Source: Citromicrobium sp.
Lineage (GTDB): Bacteria > Pseudomonadota > Alphaproteobacteria > Sphingomonadales > Sphingomonadaceae
Direction of reading: 5' to 3'
NCBI GenBank assembly: GCA_002712945.1
Contig: PAVA01000065.1
Location: forward strand, 1-24,668
DNA: 24,668 nt
Below are positions 7,056 through 14,682 of the stretch, piece after piece. The notes beneath the pieces were generated by a model. It was not told where the DNA came from, did not search any database, and worked only from the letters and a program-made list of their open reading frames with translations. Each line of letters begins with the position of its first letter. Within the stretch, counting starts at the first letter, position 1. Made by a program: the position numbers and the translations under genes.

Positions 7056-8594
7056 ATGCATCCGATCACGCACGCGGCCACGCGGCCCGAACACGCGGCT
7101 ATCATCGACGCGGCCACCGGCGAGACAGTCACCTATGGAGAGCTGGACGCGCGGGCCAACCGCATCGCGCGCTGGCTACGCGCACAAGGGGTTACGCGCG
7201 GCACGAGTGTGGGCCTGCTGCTGGAGAACCGGCCACTCTATCTCGAAGTCGTCTGGGCGACCCAGCGCATCGGTGCGATGCTGGTGCCCGTCTCCACCCG
7301 GCTGACCGCTCCCGAAATCGCCTATATTCTGGGAGATGCCGAATGCTCGCTGGTGCTCACCTCACCCGCTTTCGCGCAAGTGACGGCGGAACTCGCGAAG
7401 GCCGCGCCCGACCTCGCGATCGTCGACGTCGACGATGACGGCTTCACCGGCGCGGTCGCGGCCCAGTTGTCCGACCCGATCGAGGACGCGGCGCCGGGGC
7501 AATACATGCTCTATTCCTCGGGCACGACGGGGCGGCCCAAGGGGATCATGCCGCCACCTCCGCCGAGCGAGGATGTGACCGCGCCGACCGCGCTGGTCGG
7601 CCTGGCGACGATGGGCGTGGGCATGCCTGCCGATGGCAGCGTGGTCTATCTCTCGCCCGCGCCGCTCTATCACGCCGCGCCGCTCGGCTGGTGCAGCACG
7701 GTCCACCGGCTCGGGGGCACGGTCGTCATCATGGACAAGTTCACGCCCGAGGGCGCGCTCGCCGCGATCGAGCGCTACCGCGTTACCGACAGCCAGTGGG
7801 TGCCGACCCACTTCGTGCGCATGCTCGGCCTGCCGGAGGAGGAGCGCAATCGCTACGACCTGTCCAGCCACAAGCGCGCGATCCATGCCGCGGCGCCGTG
7901 CCCGGTGCCGATCAAGCGGGCGATGATCGAGTGGTGGGGGCCGATCATCCAGGAATATTACGCGGGCTCGGAAGGGATCGGCATGTCGCTGGTCAAGAGC
8001 GAGGAATGGCTCGCCAAACCCGGCACGGTCGGGCGGATGATCTACGGCAAGGCGCATGTCTGCGGGCCGGACGGAGAGGAACTTGCGCCCGGTGAGACGG
8101 GGCTGCTGTTCTTCGAGACCGAAAACCTGCCGAGCTATCACCGCGATCCGGCCAAGACCGCCGAGGCCATGCATCCGCGCGGCTGGATGACGCTCGGCGA
8201 TATCGGCCATGTCGACGAGGACGGGTTTCTGTTCCTGACCGATCGCAAGAGCCACATGATCATCTCGGGCGGGGTGAACATTTACCCGCAGGAAATCGAG
8301 AACCTGCTGGTCTCGCACCCCGAGGTGCTCGACGCGGCGGTGATCGGTGCGCCCGATCCCGATCTGGGAGAACGAGTGGTGGCGGTGGTCCAGCCGAAGG
8401 ACATGGACCGCGCCGGGGAGGCGTTCGAGCAGGACTTGCGGGCCTATCTCGAACCGCAGCTCAGCCGGGTGAAGATGCCCAAGGCGTTCGACTTCCGGGC
8501 GGACCTGCCGCGCGAGGCCAATGGCAAGCTCTACAAGCGCGAATTGCGCGACGAATATGCGCGCAGGGCGGAAGCGGAGGTCGACCCGGCCTGA
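7056..8594 (+). CDS. Acyl-CoA synthetase (AMP-binding/adenylate-forming enzyme)
   Basis: ANL-superfamily ligase that activates a carboxylic acid as an acyl-adenylate and transfers it to CoA; 512 aa. Core motifs in order: ATP-binding loop YSSGTTGRPKG (153-163), YYAGSEG (301-307), GWMTLGD with Asp382, the hinge region DRKSHMIISGGVNIYPQEIE (396-415), and ANGKLYKRE with catalytic Lys491. The substrate cannot be read from sequence; medium/long-chain fatty or aromatic acids are both possible. The ATG at 7056 is chosen because GGGAGAG ends 4 bases upstream. An in-frame ATG at 7026 would add ten residues without a ribosome site. Five prolines in a row (166-170) directly follow the ATP loop. It is preceded by a terminator and ends 24 bases from the convergent galU gene. 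Confidence 0.93.
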   Translation: MHPITHAATRPEHAAIIDAATGETVTYGELDARANRIARWLRAQGVTRGTSVGLLLENRPLYLEVVWATQRIGAMLVPVSTRLTAPEIAYILGDAECSLVLTSPAFAQVTAELAKAAPDLAIVDVDDDGFTGAVAAQLSDPIEDAAPGQYMLYSSGTTGRPKGIMPPPPPSEDVTAPTALVGLATMGVGMPADGSVVYLSPAPLYHAAPLGWCSTVHRLGGTVVIMDKFTPEGALAAIERYRVTDSQWVPTHFVRMLGLPEEERNRYDLSSHKRAIHAAAPCPVPIKRAMIEWWGPIIQEYYAGSEGIGMSLVKSEEWLAKPGTVGRMIYGKAHVCGPDGEELAPGETGLLFFETENLPSYHRDPAKTAEAMHPRGWMTLGDIGHVDEDGFLFLTDRKSHMIISGGVNIYPQEIENLLVSHPEVLDAAVIGAPDPDLGERVVAVVQPKDMDRAGEAFEQDLRAYLEPQLSRVKMPKAFDFRADLPREANGKLYKRELRDEYARRAEAEVDPA

Positions 8595-8618
8595 GCGCGG
8601 CAGCTTCGCGCCGGCGCT

Positions 8619-9500
8619 CTATCCCAGCAGACGCCGGGCCATCGCCCGCACCTCGTCGCCCATGTCCTCGCGCTGCAGTGCGAGCGCGAGGGTCGCCTCG
8701 ACGAAGCCGACCTTGCTGCCGCAGTCGTAGCGCGCGCCGTCGAAGGTGACCGCGTGGAACGGCTGCTGGCCGATCATCCGGGCCATCGCGTCGGTCAGCT
8801 GGATTTCGCCGCCCGCGCCTTTGCCTTGCGTTTCGAGCACGCGCATGACCTCGGGCTGGAGGATATAGCGGCCCGAGATGATCTTGTTGGAAGGCGCCTC
8901 GGCGACCGGCGGCTTCTCGACCAGCCCGGTCACCTCGGTCAGCGTGTCGCTTTTCTCCTCGCCGGGCGCGATCACGCCGTAGCTCGAGACGGTCTCCTGC
9001 GGCACTTCGAGCACGCTGATGAGGTTGCCGCCGACCTTCTCGTAGGCATCGACCATCTGTTTCATGCAGCCGCTGCTCCCTTCGCGGCCGATCATCAGTT
9101 CGTCGGGCAGGAAGATCGCGAAGGGATCGTCGCCCACGATCGCCCGCGCGCACCAGATCGCATGGCCCAGGCCCAGCGGCACCTGCTGGCGCACGGTGAT
9201 GATGTCGCCGGGCGTGGCGCGGGTGGAATCGAGGATCGCCAGATCCTTGCCGCGTTCCTCCATGGTCTGCTCGAGCTCGAAGGCGATGTCGAAATGTTCG
9301 ACGATCGCGGTCTTGCCGCGCCCGGTGACGAAGATCATCTGCTCGATCCCCGCCTCGCGTGCCTCGTCCACCGCGTACTGGATCAGCGGGCGATCGACGA
9401 TCGCGAGCATTTCCTTCGGGATCGCCTTGGTGGCGGGGAGGAAGCGGGTGCCGAGCCCGGCTACGGGAAAAACGGCTTTCTTGATCGGTTTGTGCGCCAT
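8619..9500 (-). CDS. galU: UTP-glucose-1-phosphate uridylyltransferase
   Basis: Makes UDP-glucose from glucose-1-phosphate and UTP, feeding envelope polysaccharide and glycan synthesis. The 293-aa protein begins with the nucleotidyltransferase signature [30 protein letters not shown] split over residues 9-38, with the G-x-G-T-R loop and the Lys of PKEML. Further GalU features are DELMIGR, the GVIAPGE segment and the VEKPP motif. Length is normal for the family. The start ATG at 9500 is the only one before the signature. It is divergent from murA and convergent with the acyl-CoA synthetase, so it is probably transcribed alone. Confidence 0.95.
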   Translation of the reverse strand: MAHKPIKKAVFPVAGLGTRFLPATKAIPKEMLAIVDRPLIQYAVDEAREAGIEQMIFVTGRGKTAIVEHFDIAFELEQTMEERGKDLAILDSTRATPGDIITVRQQVPLGLGHAIWCARAIVGDDPFAIFLPDELMIGREGSSGCMKQMVDAYEKVGGNLISVLEVPQETVSSYGVIAPGEEKSDTLTEVTGLVEKPPVAEAPSNKIISGRYILQPEVMRVLETQGKGAGGEIQLTDAMARMIGQQPFHAVTFDGARYDCGSKVGFVEATLALALQREDMGDEVRAMARRLLG

Positions 9501-9509
9501 GGCCTGCGG

Positions 9510-9537
9510 GTATGATGGCCGCCCGGGGGCGGGTCAA
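9510..9537 (-). promoter_or_regulatory. Candidate galU promoter
   Basis: Read on the minus strand, TTGACC (9537-9532) and TCATAC (9515-9510) are separated by 16 bases. If used, transcription would start only a few bases before the galU ATG, giving an almost leaderless message. This is pattern matching only. Confidence 0.3.
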
Positions 9538-9631
9538 TGCCAGGGCGCCAAAGCCAACAGAAGCCAACAATGATCAGGCAGCGACCGGGGACCGGCTTGT
9601 CTTGCCGCGCATGCCCGCTAAACGCTCCGGG

Positions 9632-10915
9632 ATGGACAAGCTACGCATTACGGGAGGGCAGCGGCTCTCCGGCACGATTCCGATTTCCGGTGCGAAGAAC
9701 GCGGCGCTCACGCTGATACCCTGCGCGCTACTGACCGACGAGCCGCTCACGCTGCGCAACCTGCCGCGGCTGGCGGATATCGACAGCTTCCAGCATCTGA
9801 TGACGCAGTTCGGCGTGGCGGTGAACATCGCGGGCACGCGGCCCGAGGATTTCGGCCGTGTCGTCACCTTCGAGGCGACCCGGCTGACCAGCACGACCGC
9901 ACCCTACGATCTGGTACGCAAGATGCGCGCCTCGATCCTCGTGCTTGGGCCGATGCTCGCGCGTGCGGGCATCGCGACCGTCTCCCAGCCGGGCGGTTGC
10001 GCGATCGGCAACCGGCCGATCGACCTGCACCTGCAGGCATTGGAAGCGCTGGGTGCGGAGATCGAGTTGGCGCAGGGCTATGTCCGCGCGCATGCGCCCG
10101 ACGGCGGGCTGCCGGGCGGCGAATTCGACTTCCCCTTCGTGTCGGTCGGCGCGACCGAGAACGCGCTGATGGCCGCCGTGCTCGCCAACGGCACCTCCAC
10201 CTTGCGTAATGCCGCGCGCGAGCCCGAGATCGTCGACCTGTGCAACCTGCTGGTCGCGATGGGCGCCGAGATCGAGAATATCGGCCAGTCGGACCTCGTG
10301 ATCCACGGCGTCAAGCGGCTGAACGGCGCGACCTACAAGGTAATGGCCGACCGGATCGAGGCGGGCTCCTATGCCTGCGCCGCAGCGATCACCGGTGGCG
10401 AGGCGCGGCTCGAGGGTGCGAAGGCGGACGATATGTCCGCCACGCTCCACGCGCTGCGCAATATCGGCGTCCATGTCGAAAGCGATGCCAAGGGCGTCCA
10501 TGTCGCGGCGGACGGCAAGCTCAAGGCCGCCAACCTCTCGACCGCGCCCTATCCGGGCCTCGCGACCGACATGCAGGCGCAGCTGATGGCGCTGCTGACG
10601 GTCGCCGAAGGGACGAGCGTGCTGACCGAGACGATCTTCGAGAATCGCTACATGCACGTGCCCGAACTCAACCGGATGGGCGCGAATATCGAGGTGTCGG
10701 GCCGCACCGCCATCGTCCACGGCGTCGAGGGGCTGACCGGGGCCGAGGTAATGGCGACCGATCTGCGCGCTTCGATGAGCCTCGTGATCGCCGCGCTCGC
10801 GGCGGAGGGCGAATCGCAGATCCGCCGGATCTATCATCTCGATCGCGGTTACGAGCGGCTGGAAGAAAAGCTGCAGGCGGCGGGCGCGCAGATCGAGCGC
10901 GCAAGCGACGAGTGA
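9632..10915 (+). CDS. murA: UDP-N-acetylglucosamine 1-carboxyvinyltransferase
   Basis: First committed enzyme of peptidoglycan synthesis: transfers enolpyruvate from PEP to UDP-GlcNAc in the cytoplasm. It is 427 aa, the normal length. Conserved residues are in place: Lys22 in SGAKNAAL, the catalytic loop [12 protein letters not shown] with Cys123 (the cysteine attacked by fosfomycin), and RIEAGSYA and the C-terminal DLRAS segment. The ATG at 9632 starts the typical [10 protein letters not shown]-terminus. An in-frame ATG at 9611 would add seven residues that do not look like the family, and neither start has a clear Shine-Dalgarno sequence. Divergent from galU. Confidence 0.96.
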   Translation: MDKLRITGGQRLSGTIPISGAKNAALTLIPCALLTDEPLTLRNLPRLADIDSFQHLMTQFGVAVNIAGTRPEDFGRVVTFEATRLTSTTAPYDLVRKMRASILVLGPMLARAGIATVSQPGGCAIGNRPIDLHLQALEALGAEIELAQGYVRAHAPDGGLPGGEFDFPFVSVGATENALMAAVLANGTSTLRNAAREPEIVDLCNLLVAMGAEIENIGQSDLVIHGVKRLNGATYKVMADRIEAGSYACAAAITGGEARLEGAKADDMSATLHALRNIGVHVESDAKGVHVAADGKLKAANLSTAPYPGLATDMQAQLMALLTVAEGTSVLTETIFENRYMHVPELNRMGANIEVSGRTAIVHGVEGLTGAEVMATDLRASMSLVIAALAAEGESQIRRIYHLDRGYERLEEKLQAAGAQIERASDE

Positions 10916-10919
10916 TCCC

Positions 10920-10957
10920 TGGGGTCGCAGGTGCGGATCCATGGCCTGCAACCCAGA
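10920..10957 (+). terminator. Imperfect hairpin after murA
   Basis: CTGGGGTCGCAGG (10920-10932) can pair with CCTGCAACCCAG (10946-10957) with one bulge and one weak position. It starts a few bases after the murA stop. There is no T-run, so a terminator role is uncertain. Confidence 0.3.
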
Positions 10958-11019
10958 ATCCCCGGACCCAAAGTCGCGCTCCGACGTTCGCTGGACAGAA
11001 CCAATTTTGGAGACGTGAC

Positions 11020-11247
11020 ATGGGTCTGATTCGTACCGCAATCCTCGGTGGCCTGGGCTATCTCGGCTACAAGGCCTACAAGAACCACAAGGACGAGAAC
11101 GGCGTGGCTTTCGCCGAAGGCCAGCCCGAAGGCCAGTTCCGCGAGGCGGGCTCGGGCGCGACCGCGACCAAGGGCGACACGATGAGCAGCACGGACGAGG
11201 CGCTCGACGAGACCTTCCCGGCGAGCGACGCGACCGCGAAGTACTAG
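11020..11247 (+). CDS. Small 75-aa protein with acidic DEALDETFPASDA tail
   Basis: Function not known. The first 20 residues are a hydrophobic glycine/tyrosine-rich segment (MGLIRTAILGGLGYLGYKAY), possibly an N-terminal membrane anchor. A charged middle follows, then the acidic tail DEALDETFPASDA at residues 59-71. Similar DEALDE(T/S)FPASD tails occur in small proteins of alphaproteobacteria as I recall them, but no role is established to my knowledge. The ATG at 11020 has GGAG about 7 bases upstream (11009-11012). The gene stands alone downstream of murA. Its TAG stop overlaps the stop of the convergent RHH gene within the palindrome CTAG. Confidence 0.8.
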   Translation: MGLIRTAILGGLGYLGYKAYKNHKDENGVAFAEGQPEGQFREAGSGATATKGDTMSSTDEALDETFPASDATAKY

Positions 11248-11522
11248 GTATCAGGTGCGGAGGGCGAGCTTTCGGCCCTGCCCTCCGTTCTCAACCGCCC
11301 CACCAGAAATTGCCGGATGGCGCTGGCGAGCCCGGTGGGTTCGTCGGCTTCGAGCCGTGCGGCATCGACCCGCGCGACCACCGCGTTGATCGGCACGCCG
11401 TCGCTCTGCGCGGCCTCGCGCAGCAGATCCCAGAACACCGGCTCAAGCGTGATGCTGGTCTTGTGGCCGGCGATTTCGACCGACCGTTTGACCGGCGGGT
11501 GATAAGCAACGGATATAGGCAC
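11244..11522 (-). CDS. Ribbon-helix-helix domain protein (RHH_4 type)
   Basis: 92-aa protein resembling the RHH_4 (ribbon-helix-helix) family, likely a small DNA-binding regulator. The beta strand and first helix are seen at residues 10-40: KRSVEIAGHKTSITLEPVFW, followed by a helix over DLLREAAQSDG and the turn VPINAVVARVD. The C-terminal helix covers about residues 62-80. The start is GTG at 11522; there is no ATG in the frame, and the ribosome site is poor. It follows the Sel1-like gene by 23 bases and may be co-transcribed with it. No toxin partner gene is adjacent, so an antitoxin role is not supported. Target sites are unknown. Confidence 0.78.
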   Translation of the reverse strand: MPISVAYHPPVKRSVEIAGHKTSITLEPVFWDLLREAAQSDGVPINAVVARVDAARLEADEPTGLASAIRQFLVGRLRTEGRAESSPSAPDT

Positions 11523-11545
11523 GCGTAAGTGCTAGCCGGTCCACC

Positions 11546-12592
11546 TCAATCCTTCGAGCAATAACGGCCGCCCGGGAACCCCATCGAACTGGGCATCTGG
11601 TAGCATCGCTCGATCTTGATCTTCGGTGTCACCGGCCCGGTATTCGCGCGCCCGGCGGCGGCTTCCGCACGGAAGCGCCGCAGGTTTTCGGCGGCCTGCG
11701 CGTTGCCTTCGGCCTCGCGGCGGCGGCTTTCGGCGGTCAGCTGCTGTTTCAACGCGGAGTACTGCCCATCCCATGACCAGCCCGCCATCGACCACAAGGG
11801 CTGATTCTCGATTCCGCGAAGACCCTCGAGGCCGCCGGCCAGCAGGAGCTTGCCCAGTGTTTCCTGGTCGCGGCGGCCTTCGGCGAACAGGTAGTTGATC
11901 GCCTCGGCATAGGAGCCGTCGCTACGCGCTTCCGCCAGTACCTTGTCGTAAAACGCCCGATTCGTGTTCCAGTCGACGATGTCCTGCGCCCGCACGCAGC
12001 CACCCTCGCGACCGAGCGAGCACGCCTTGCGATAGAACGTCAATGGCTGGTCATATTGGCCCGGATTGAGCTTCAGGTATTCATAGCCCGCGAATTCGCA
12101 CATGACCGCATCGTTCAGCCGACAGGCCCGCTCGAAGATGTCGAGGCGCCGCTTGGGATCGGTGATCTTGGCGCTCCATTGCGAGGTACCGGCAGCGGTA
12201 TAGGCCGCGAACAGGCAGACCCGATCGTCGCCGCGCTCGCATCCGCGTGCGACATATTCCGGGAAATCGGGGTGGTTTATGCCCCCGTTCCCGCTGGTGT
12301 CGTAGTAGATCGCGGACGCGAAGACGCTGCATGCCTTGGCGTCGCCCAGATCGCATGCCTTCTTGGAAAAGCTGCGCGCCTTGAGCTTGTCGAGGGGCGC
12401 GCCCTCCTTGCCATTGTTCCAGCGCCAGGCCGCGTCGAGGCAGGCTGCCTTCGAGCCGCCATTGCACGCGGCCTCTACCTGGGCGGCAGACATCTCGGAC
12501 AGCTTTTGCTGTGCCCCGGCAGGCGAGGAGGCCCACAGGGCCGCGCCCGCGAACAGCGCGAGGGTCGCCACGATATTCAGATGCAATTTCAT
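11546..12592 (-). CDS. Secreted Sel1-like repeat protein with five C-x7-C units
   Basis: 348-aa exported protein of unknown function. A signal peptide (residues 1-27) ends at AGA-QQ. Residues 40-205 hold five helical repeats of 34-39 residues, each with two cysteines spaced C-x7-C: Cys43/51, 80/88, 118/126, 157/165 and 191/199. This is the arrangement of disulfide-stapled Sel1-like repeats known from Helicobacter cysteine-rich (Hcp) proteins. A charged helix follows (about 279-315), then a C-terminal tail with a sixth cysteine pair (330/345). The ATG at 12592 has GGGAG upstream. Sel1 repeats usually bind protein partners; binding in the periplasm is inference. Upstream lies a cluster of GACAAT half-sites that may control it. 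Confidence 0.85.
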   Translation of the reverse strand: MKLHLNIVATLALFAGAALWASSPAGAQQKLSEMSAAQVEAACNGGSKAACLDAAWRWNNGKEGAPLDKLKARSFSKKACDLGDAKACSVFASAIYYDTSGNGGINHPDFPEYVARGCERGDDRVCLFAAYTAAGTSQWSAKITDPKRRLDIFERACRLNDAVMCEFAGYEYLKLNPGQYDQPLTFYRKACSLGREGGCVRAQDIVDWNTNRAFYDKVLAEARSDGSYAEAINYLFAEGRRDQETLGKLLLAGGLEGLRGIENQPLWSMAGWSWDGQYSALKQQLTAESRRREAEGNAQAAENLRRFRAEAAAGRANTGPVTPKIKIERCYQMPSSMGFPGGRYCSKD

Positions 12593-12678
12593 GCCCTGCT
12601 CCCGCTTTCGTATCCGAACCGGGCGCTGAGGCCCAAGTCCGACGTTAGTGAAGGGAGACTATCCTGGGATCGGGCGCT

Positions 12679-12731
12679 GACAATAGATCGATCGTCATTG
12701 TCATCTTTACGACAATGATTGTCACAATGAC
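12679..12731. promoter_or_regulatory. Cluster of GACAAT/ATTGTC half-sites between phaB and the Sel1-like gene
   Basis: Within about 50 bases there are GACAAT (12679-12684), ATTGTC (12697-12702), GACAAT (12711-12716), ATTGTC (12718-12723) and ACAAT (12724-12728). They form TCATTGTC/GACAATGA (12695-12702 with 12711-12718, perfect 8-base arms, 8-base loop), GACAAT-G-ATTGTC (12711-12723) and an alternative pairing GTCATTGT/ACAATGAC (12694-12701 with 12724-12731). The layout suits an operator for a dimeric regulator of the Sel1-like gene, or mutually exclusive hairpins at the end of the phaB message. No T-run follows. Confidence 0.45.
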
Positions 12732-13453
12732 TAATACATATGCTGGCCGCCATTGATGCTCATGGTCGAGCCGGTGACGAAGGAGCCTTCGTCGGCGGTG
12801 AGGAAGGCGACCCCGCGCGCGATCTCGTCCGCCTGTCCCAACCGCCCGACCGGGATCTTGGCGACGATCTTGGCCAGCACCTCGTCGGGCACGGCGGCGA
12901 CCATGTCGGTGTCGATATAGCCGGGCGCGATCGCGTTGACGGTGATGCCGTAGCGCGCGCCTTCCTGCGCCAGCGCCTTGGTGAAGCCGTGGATGCCCGA
13001 TTTGGCGGCGGCGTAGTTCACCTGGCCGTACTGGCCCGCCTGCCCGTTGATCGAGCCGATATTGACGATCCGGCCCCAGCCCCGCTCGCGCATGCCGGGG
13101 AAGCACGCCTTGGCCATGTTGAAGCACCCGCCCAGATTGACGCGCATCACCTCGTTCCAGTCGTCGAAGCTCATCCGGTGGAGCGTGCCGTCGCGCGTGA
13201 TCCCGGCATTGTTGACCACGATGTCGACCGGCCCGTGCTCTTCGGCAACCTTCGCGCAGCCTTCCTGGCAGGCCTCGTGGTCGCCCACGTCCCACTTCAT
13301 CACGGCGATGCCGGTACGTTCCTGGAATTCCCGTGCGCGCTCGTCATTGCCGGCATAATTGGCGATCACGGTGCGGCCCTGTTCTTTCAGGGCCAGACTG
13401 ATCGCTTCGCCGATACCGCGCGTTCCACCCGTCACCACCGCGACACGTGCCAT
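12731..13453 (-). CDS. phaB: Acetoacetyl-CoA reductase (NADPH-dependent SDR)
   Basis: Short-chain dehydrogenase of the PhaB type, 240 aa, which reduces acetoacetyl-CoA to (R)-3-hydroxybutyryl-CoA for polyhydroxyalkanoate synthesis. The cofactor loop is TGGTRGIG (8-15) and NNAG is at 81-84. The catalytic triad is Ser134, Tyr147 and Lys151 (NIGSINGQAGQYGQVNYAAAK region). The C-terminus (STMSINGGQHMY) is the usual PhaB ending and separates it from FabG, the closest alternative. The ATG at 13453 has GGGAGAG 5 bases upstream. No phaA or phaC is adjacent, so in this genome phaB is apart from any synthase, at least on these flanks. Confidence 0.92.
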   Translation of the reverse strand: MARVAVVTGGTRGIGEAISLALKEQGRTVIANYAGNDERAREFQERTGIAVMKWDVGDHEACQEGCAKVAEEHGPVDIVVNNAGITRDGTLHRMSFDDWNEVMRVNLGGCFNMAKACFPGMRERGWGRIVNIGSINGQAGQYGQVNYAAAKSGIHGFTKALAQEGARYGITVNAIAPGYIDTDMVAAVPDEVLAKIVAKIPVGRLGQADEIARGVAFLTADEGSFVTGSTMSINGGQHMY

Positions 13454-13586
13454 TGTGCTCTCCCATGTTTTCCAACCCTTATACCAGCCGACGTAGCGTC
13501 AGCCATGCGCACGGGCAAAGCAAAACGGGTCTGGCGATATTTTTGCGGGGTGGGGCGCGGGCCGGTGGAGCGCTACGGCCGACCGA

Positions 13587-14342
13587 TCAGAACCGCAGCT
13601 GGGTACCGATATAGACCGACTGGCTGTCGTCCACACCGTCGGTCAGCGGCGAAAGCCGGTCCTGCTCTTCGGACAGGCGCACCCCGGCGGTCACGTCGAG
13701 ATTGCGCGAGACGCGGTAGGCGCCGCCGAGATCGAGCTGACGGTCGCCCCGCCCTTCGAGCGTGCGCGGCGCGCGGCCCGGCGTGCGTTCCTGGTCGACC
13801 GAGATGCGCGGCTGGAACCGGCTCGGCTCTTCCTTGGCGCCCTGCGAGGGCCGGAATTCGGAAAGATCGGGCATCGCGATTCGCGAGACCGACTTGGGCA
13901 GCTCGGTCGCGGGCTTGGTGAAGCTCTGATAGCCGCGGGCCACGCCGAGATCGAAGGCGGACGGCGCAATCGCCACATCGCGGCGACCCGGTTCGCTGCG
14001 GGTCGATTCGATGGCCGAGCGAATCGAGATCGCACGGGCCGTACGGTCATCCACCCGGACCGCGACCGTCACGGTCCGGTCGGCGATGGACTTGCCCGCA
14101 GCAGGCGTGAAGGGCAGCGCCTCGCGCCGTGCGGCGTAGCGTTCCATCACGCGGCGAGCGAGGTCGGGATCGACGGTGGCAGGGGTAAACCGGGCGCCGC
14201 CGCCCGCAACATCGGAAACGAGCGAGGGCGCGGTCGCTTCGGCCAGGGCAACGCCGGCCGCAGGAATCGCGGCGAGCGCCAGCACCCCGCCCAAGGCGGG
14301 GGCAAGCAGCTTGCGCAATCGCAGAGCGTTTCTCTTGCCCAT
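13587..14342 (-). CDS. Exported protein of unknown function, C-terminal phenylalanine
   Basis: I do not recognise this 251-aa protein. Residues 1-34 are a signal peptide (positive start, hydrophobic core, cut near ALA-EA). The middle is rich in Arg, Asp and Pro with little predicted order. The last 55 residues alternate polar and hydrophobic (RQLDLGGAYRVSRNLDVTAG, then SVYIGTQLRF) and end in phenylalanine, a feature of outer-membrane beta-barrel strands recognised by the BAM complex. Only two or three strands fit, so a full barrel is unlikely from one chain. The ATG at 14342 directly precedes the signal peptide. It is monocistronic by spacing. Confidence 0.75.
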   Translation of the reverse strand: MGKRNALRLRKLLAPALGGVLALAAIPAAGVALAEATAPSLVSDVAGGGARFTPATVDPDLARRVMERYAARREALPFTPAAGKSIADRTVTVAVRVDDRTARAISIRSAIESTRSEPGRRDVAIAPSAFDLGVARGYQSFTKPATELPKSVSRIAMPDLSEFRPSQGAKEEPSRFQPRISVDQERTPGRAPRTLEGRGDRQLDLGGAYRVSRNLDVTAGVRLSEEQDRLSPLTDGVDDSQSVYIGTQLRF

Positions 14343-14682
14343 ATCCCTACTCTATCACCGCCAGACTTACGGCGGATGAACACCCCGCCAACGTGCGGAG
14401 CGCCCTGTTCGATCCCATTGTTAGGTTTTCCGCGCGCGGCTTGCCAGCTTTTCCACAGGGCCCGGGCCCGCTTGCGGCAGAGGTGTTGCAAGAGACACAC
14501 ATTCCCACCGTCGAGCCCGTCGTCGCGCGTCCGGGTTCAGCATGCATACACCGCGCCGCGCCAGCTTGGGCGATGCAGGCAGGCGTGCCCTTGCTGAGGC
14601 CGGTTCGCGGCGATAGAGGCTTTCGGGTGCGCGGTCTGTCCGACCGATCCCTTTCGCATGTTTCATTGGAAAGCCGACCACC
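14343..14682. other. 340-base stretch without a convincing gene
   Basis: Divergent upstream region for the exported protein (minus) and the DUF3576 lipoprotein (plus). I see a 12-base perfect palindrome GGGCCCGGGCCC at 14458-14469, a short CCGCC/GGCGG hairpin near 14360-14377 just before the minus-strand start, and a single TTTTCCACAG near 14449. Open frames here are short, arginine/proline-rich and antisense or out of frame, so I do not call them. No tRNA or recognisable riboswitch. Confidence 0.5.

Noticed and set aside
10916..11019. Possible tRNA remnant or attachment site downstream of murA
   Set aside because: An imperfect hairpin only; no T-arm consensus or CCA end and no integrase in the window.
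9728..11041. Open minus-strand frame opposite murA
   Set aside because: murA is complete with its catalytic cysteine; the antisense product is low-complexity and Arg/His-rich.
11244..11522. RHH protein as an antitoxin
   Set aside because: No toxin-like gene is adjacent on the same strand; the neighbours are a secreted repeat protein and a convergent small protein.
14449..14458. TTTTCCACAG resembling a DnaA box
   Set aside because: A single imperfect copy with no AT-rich stretch or origin genes nearby.
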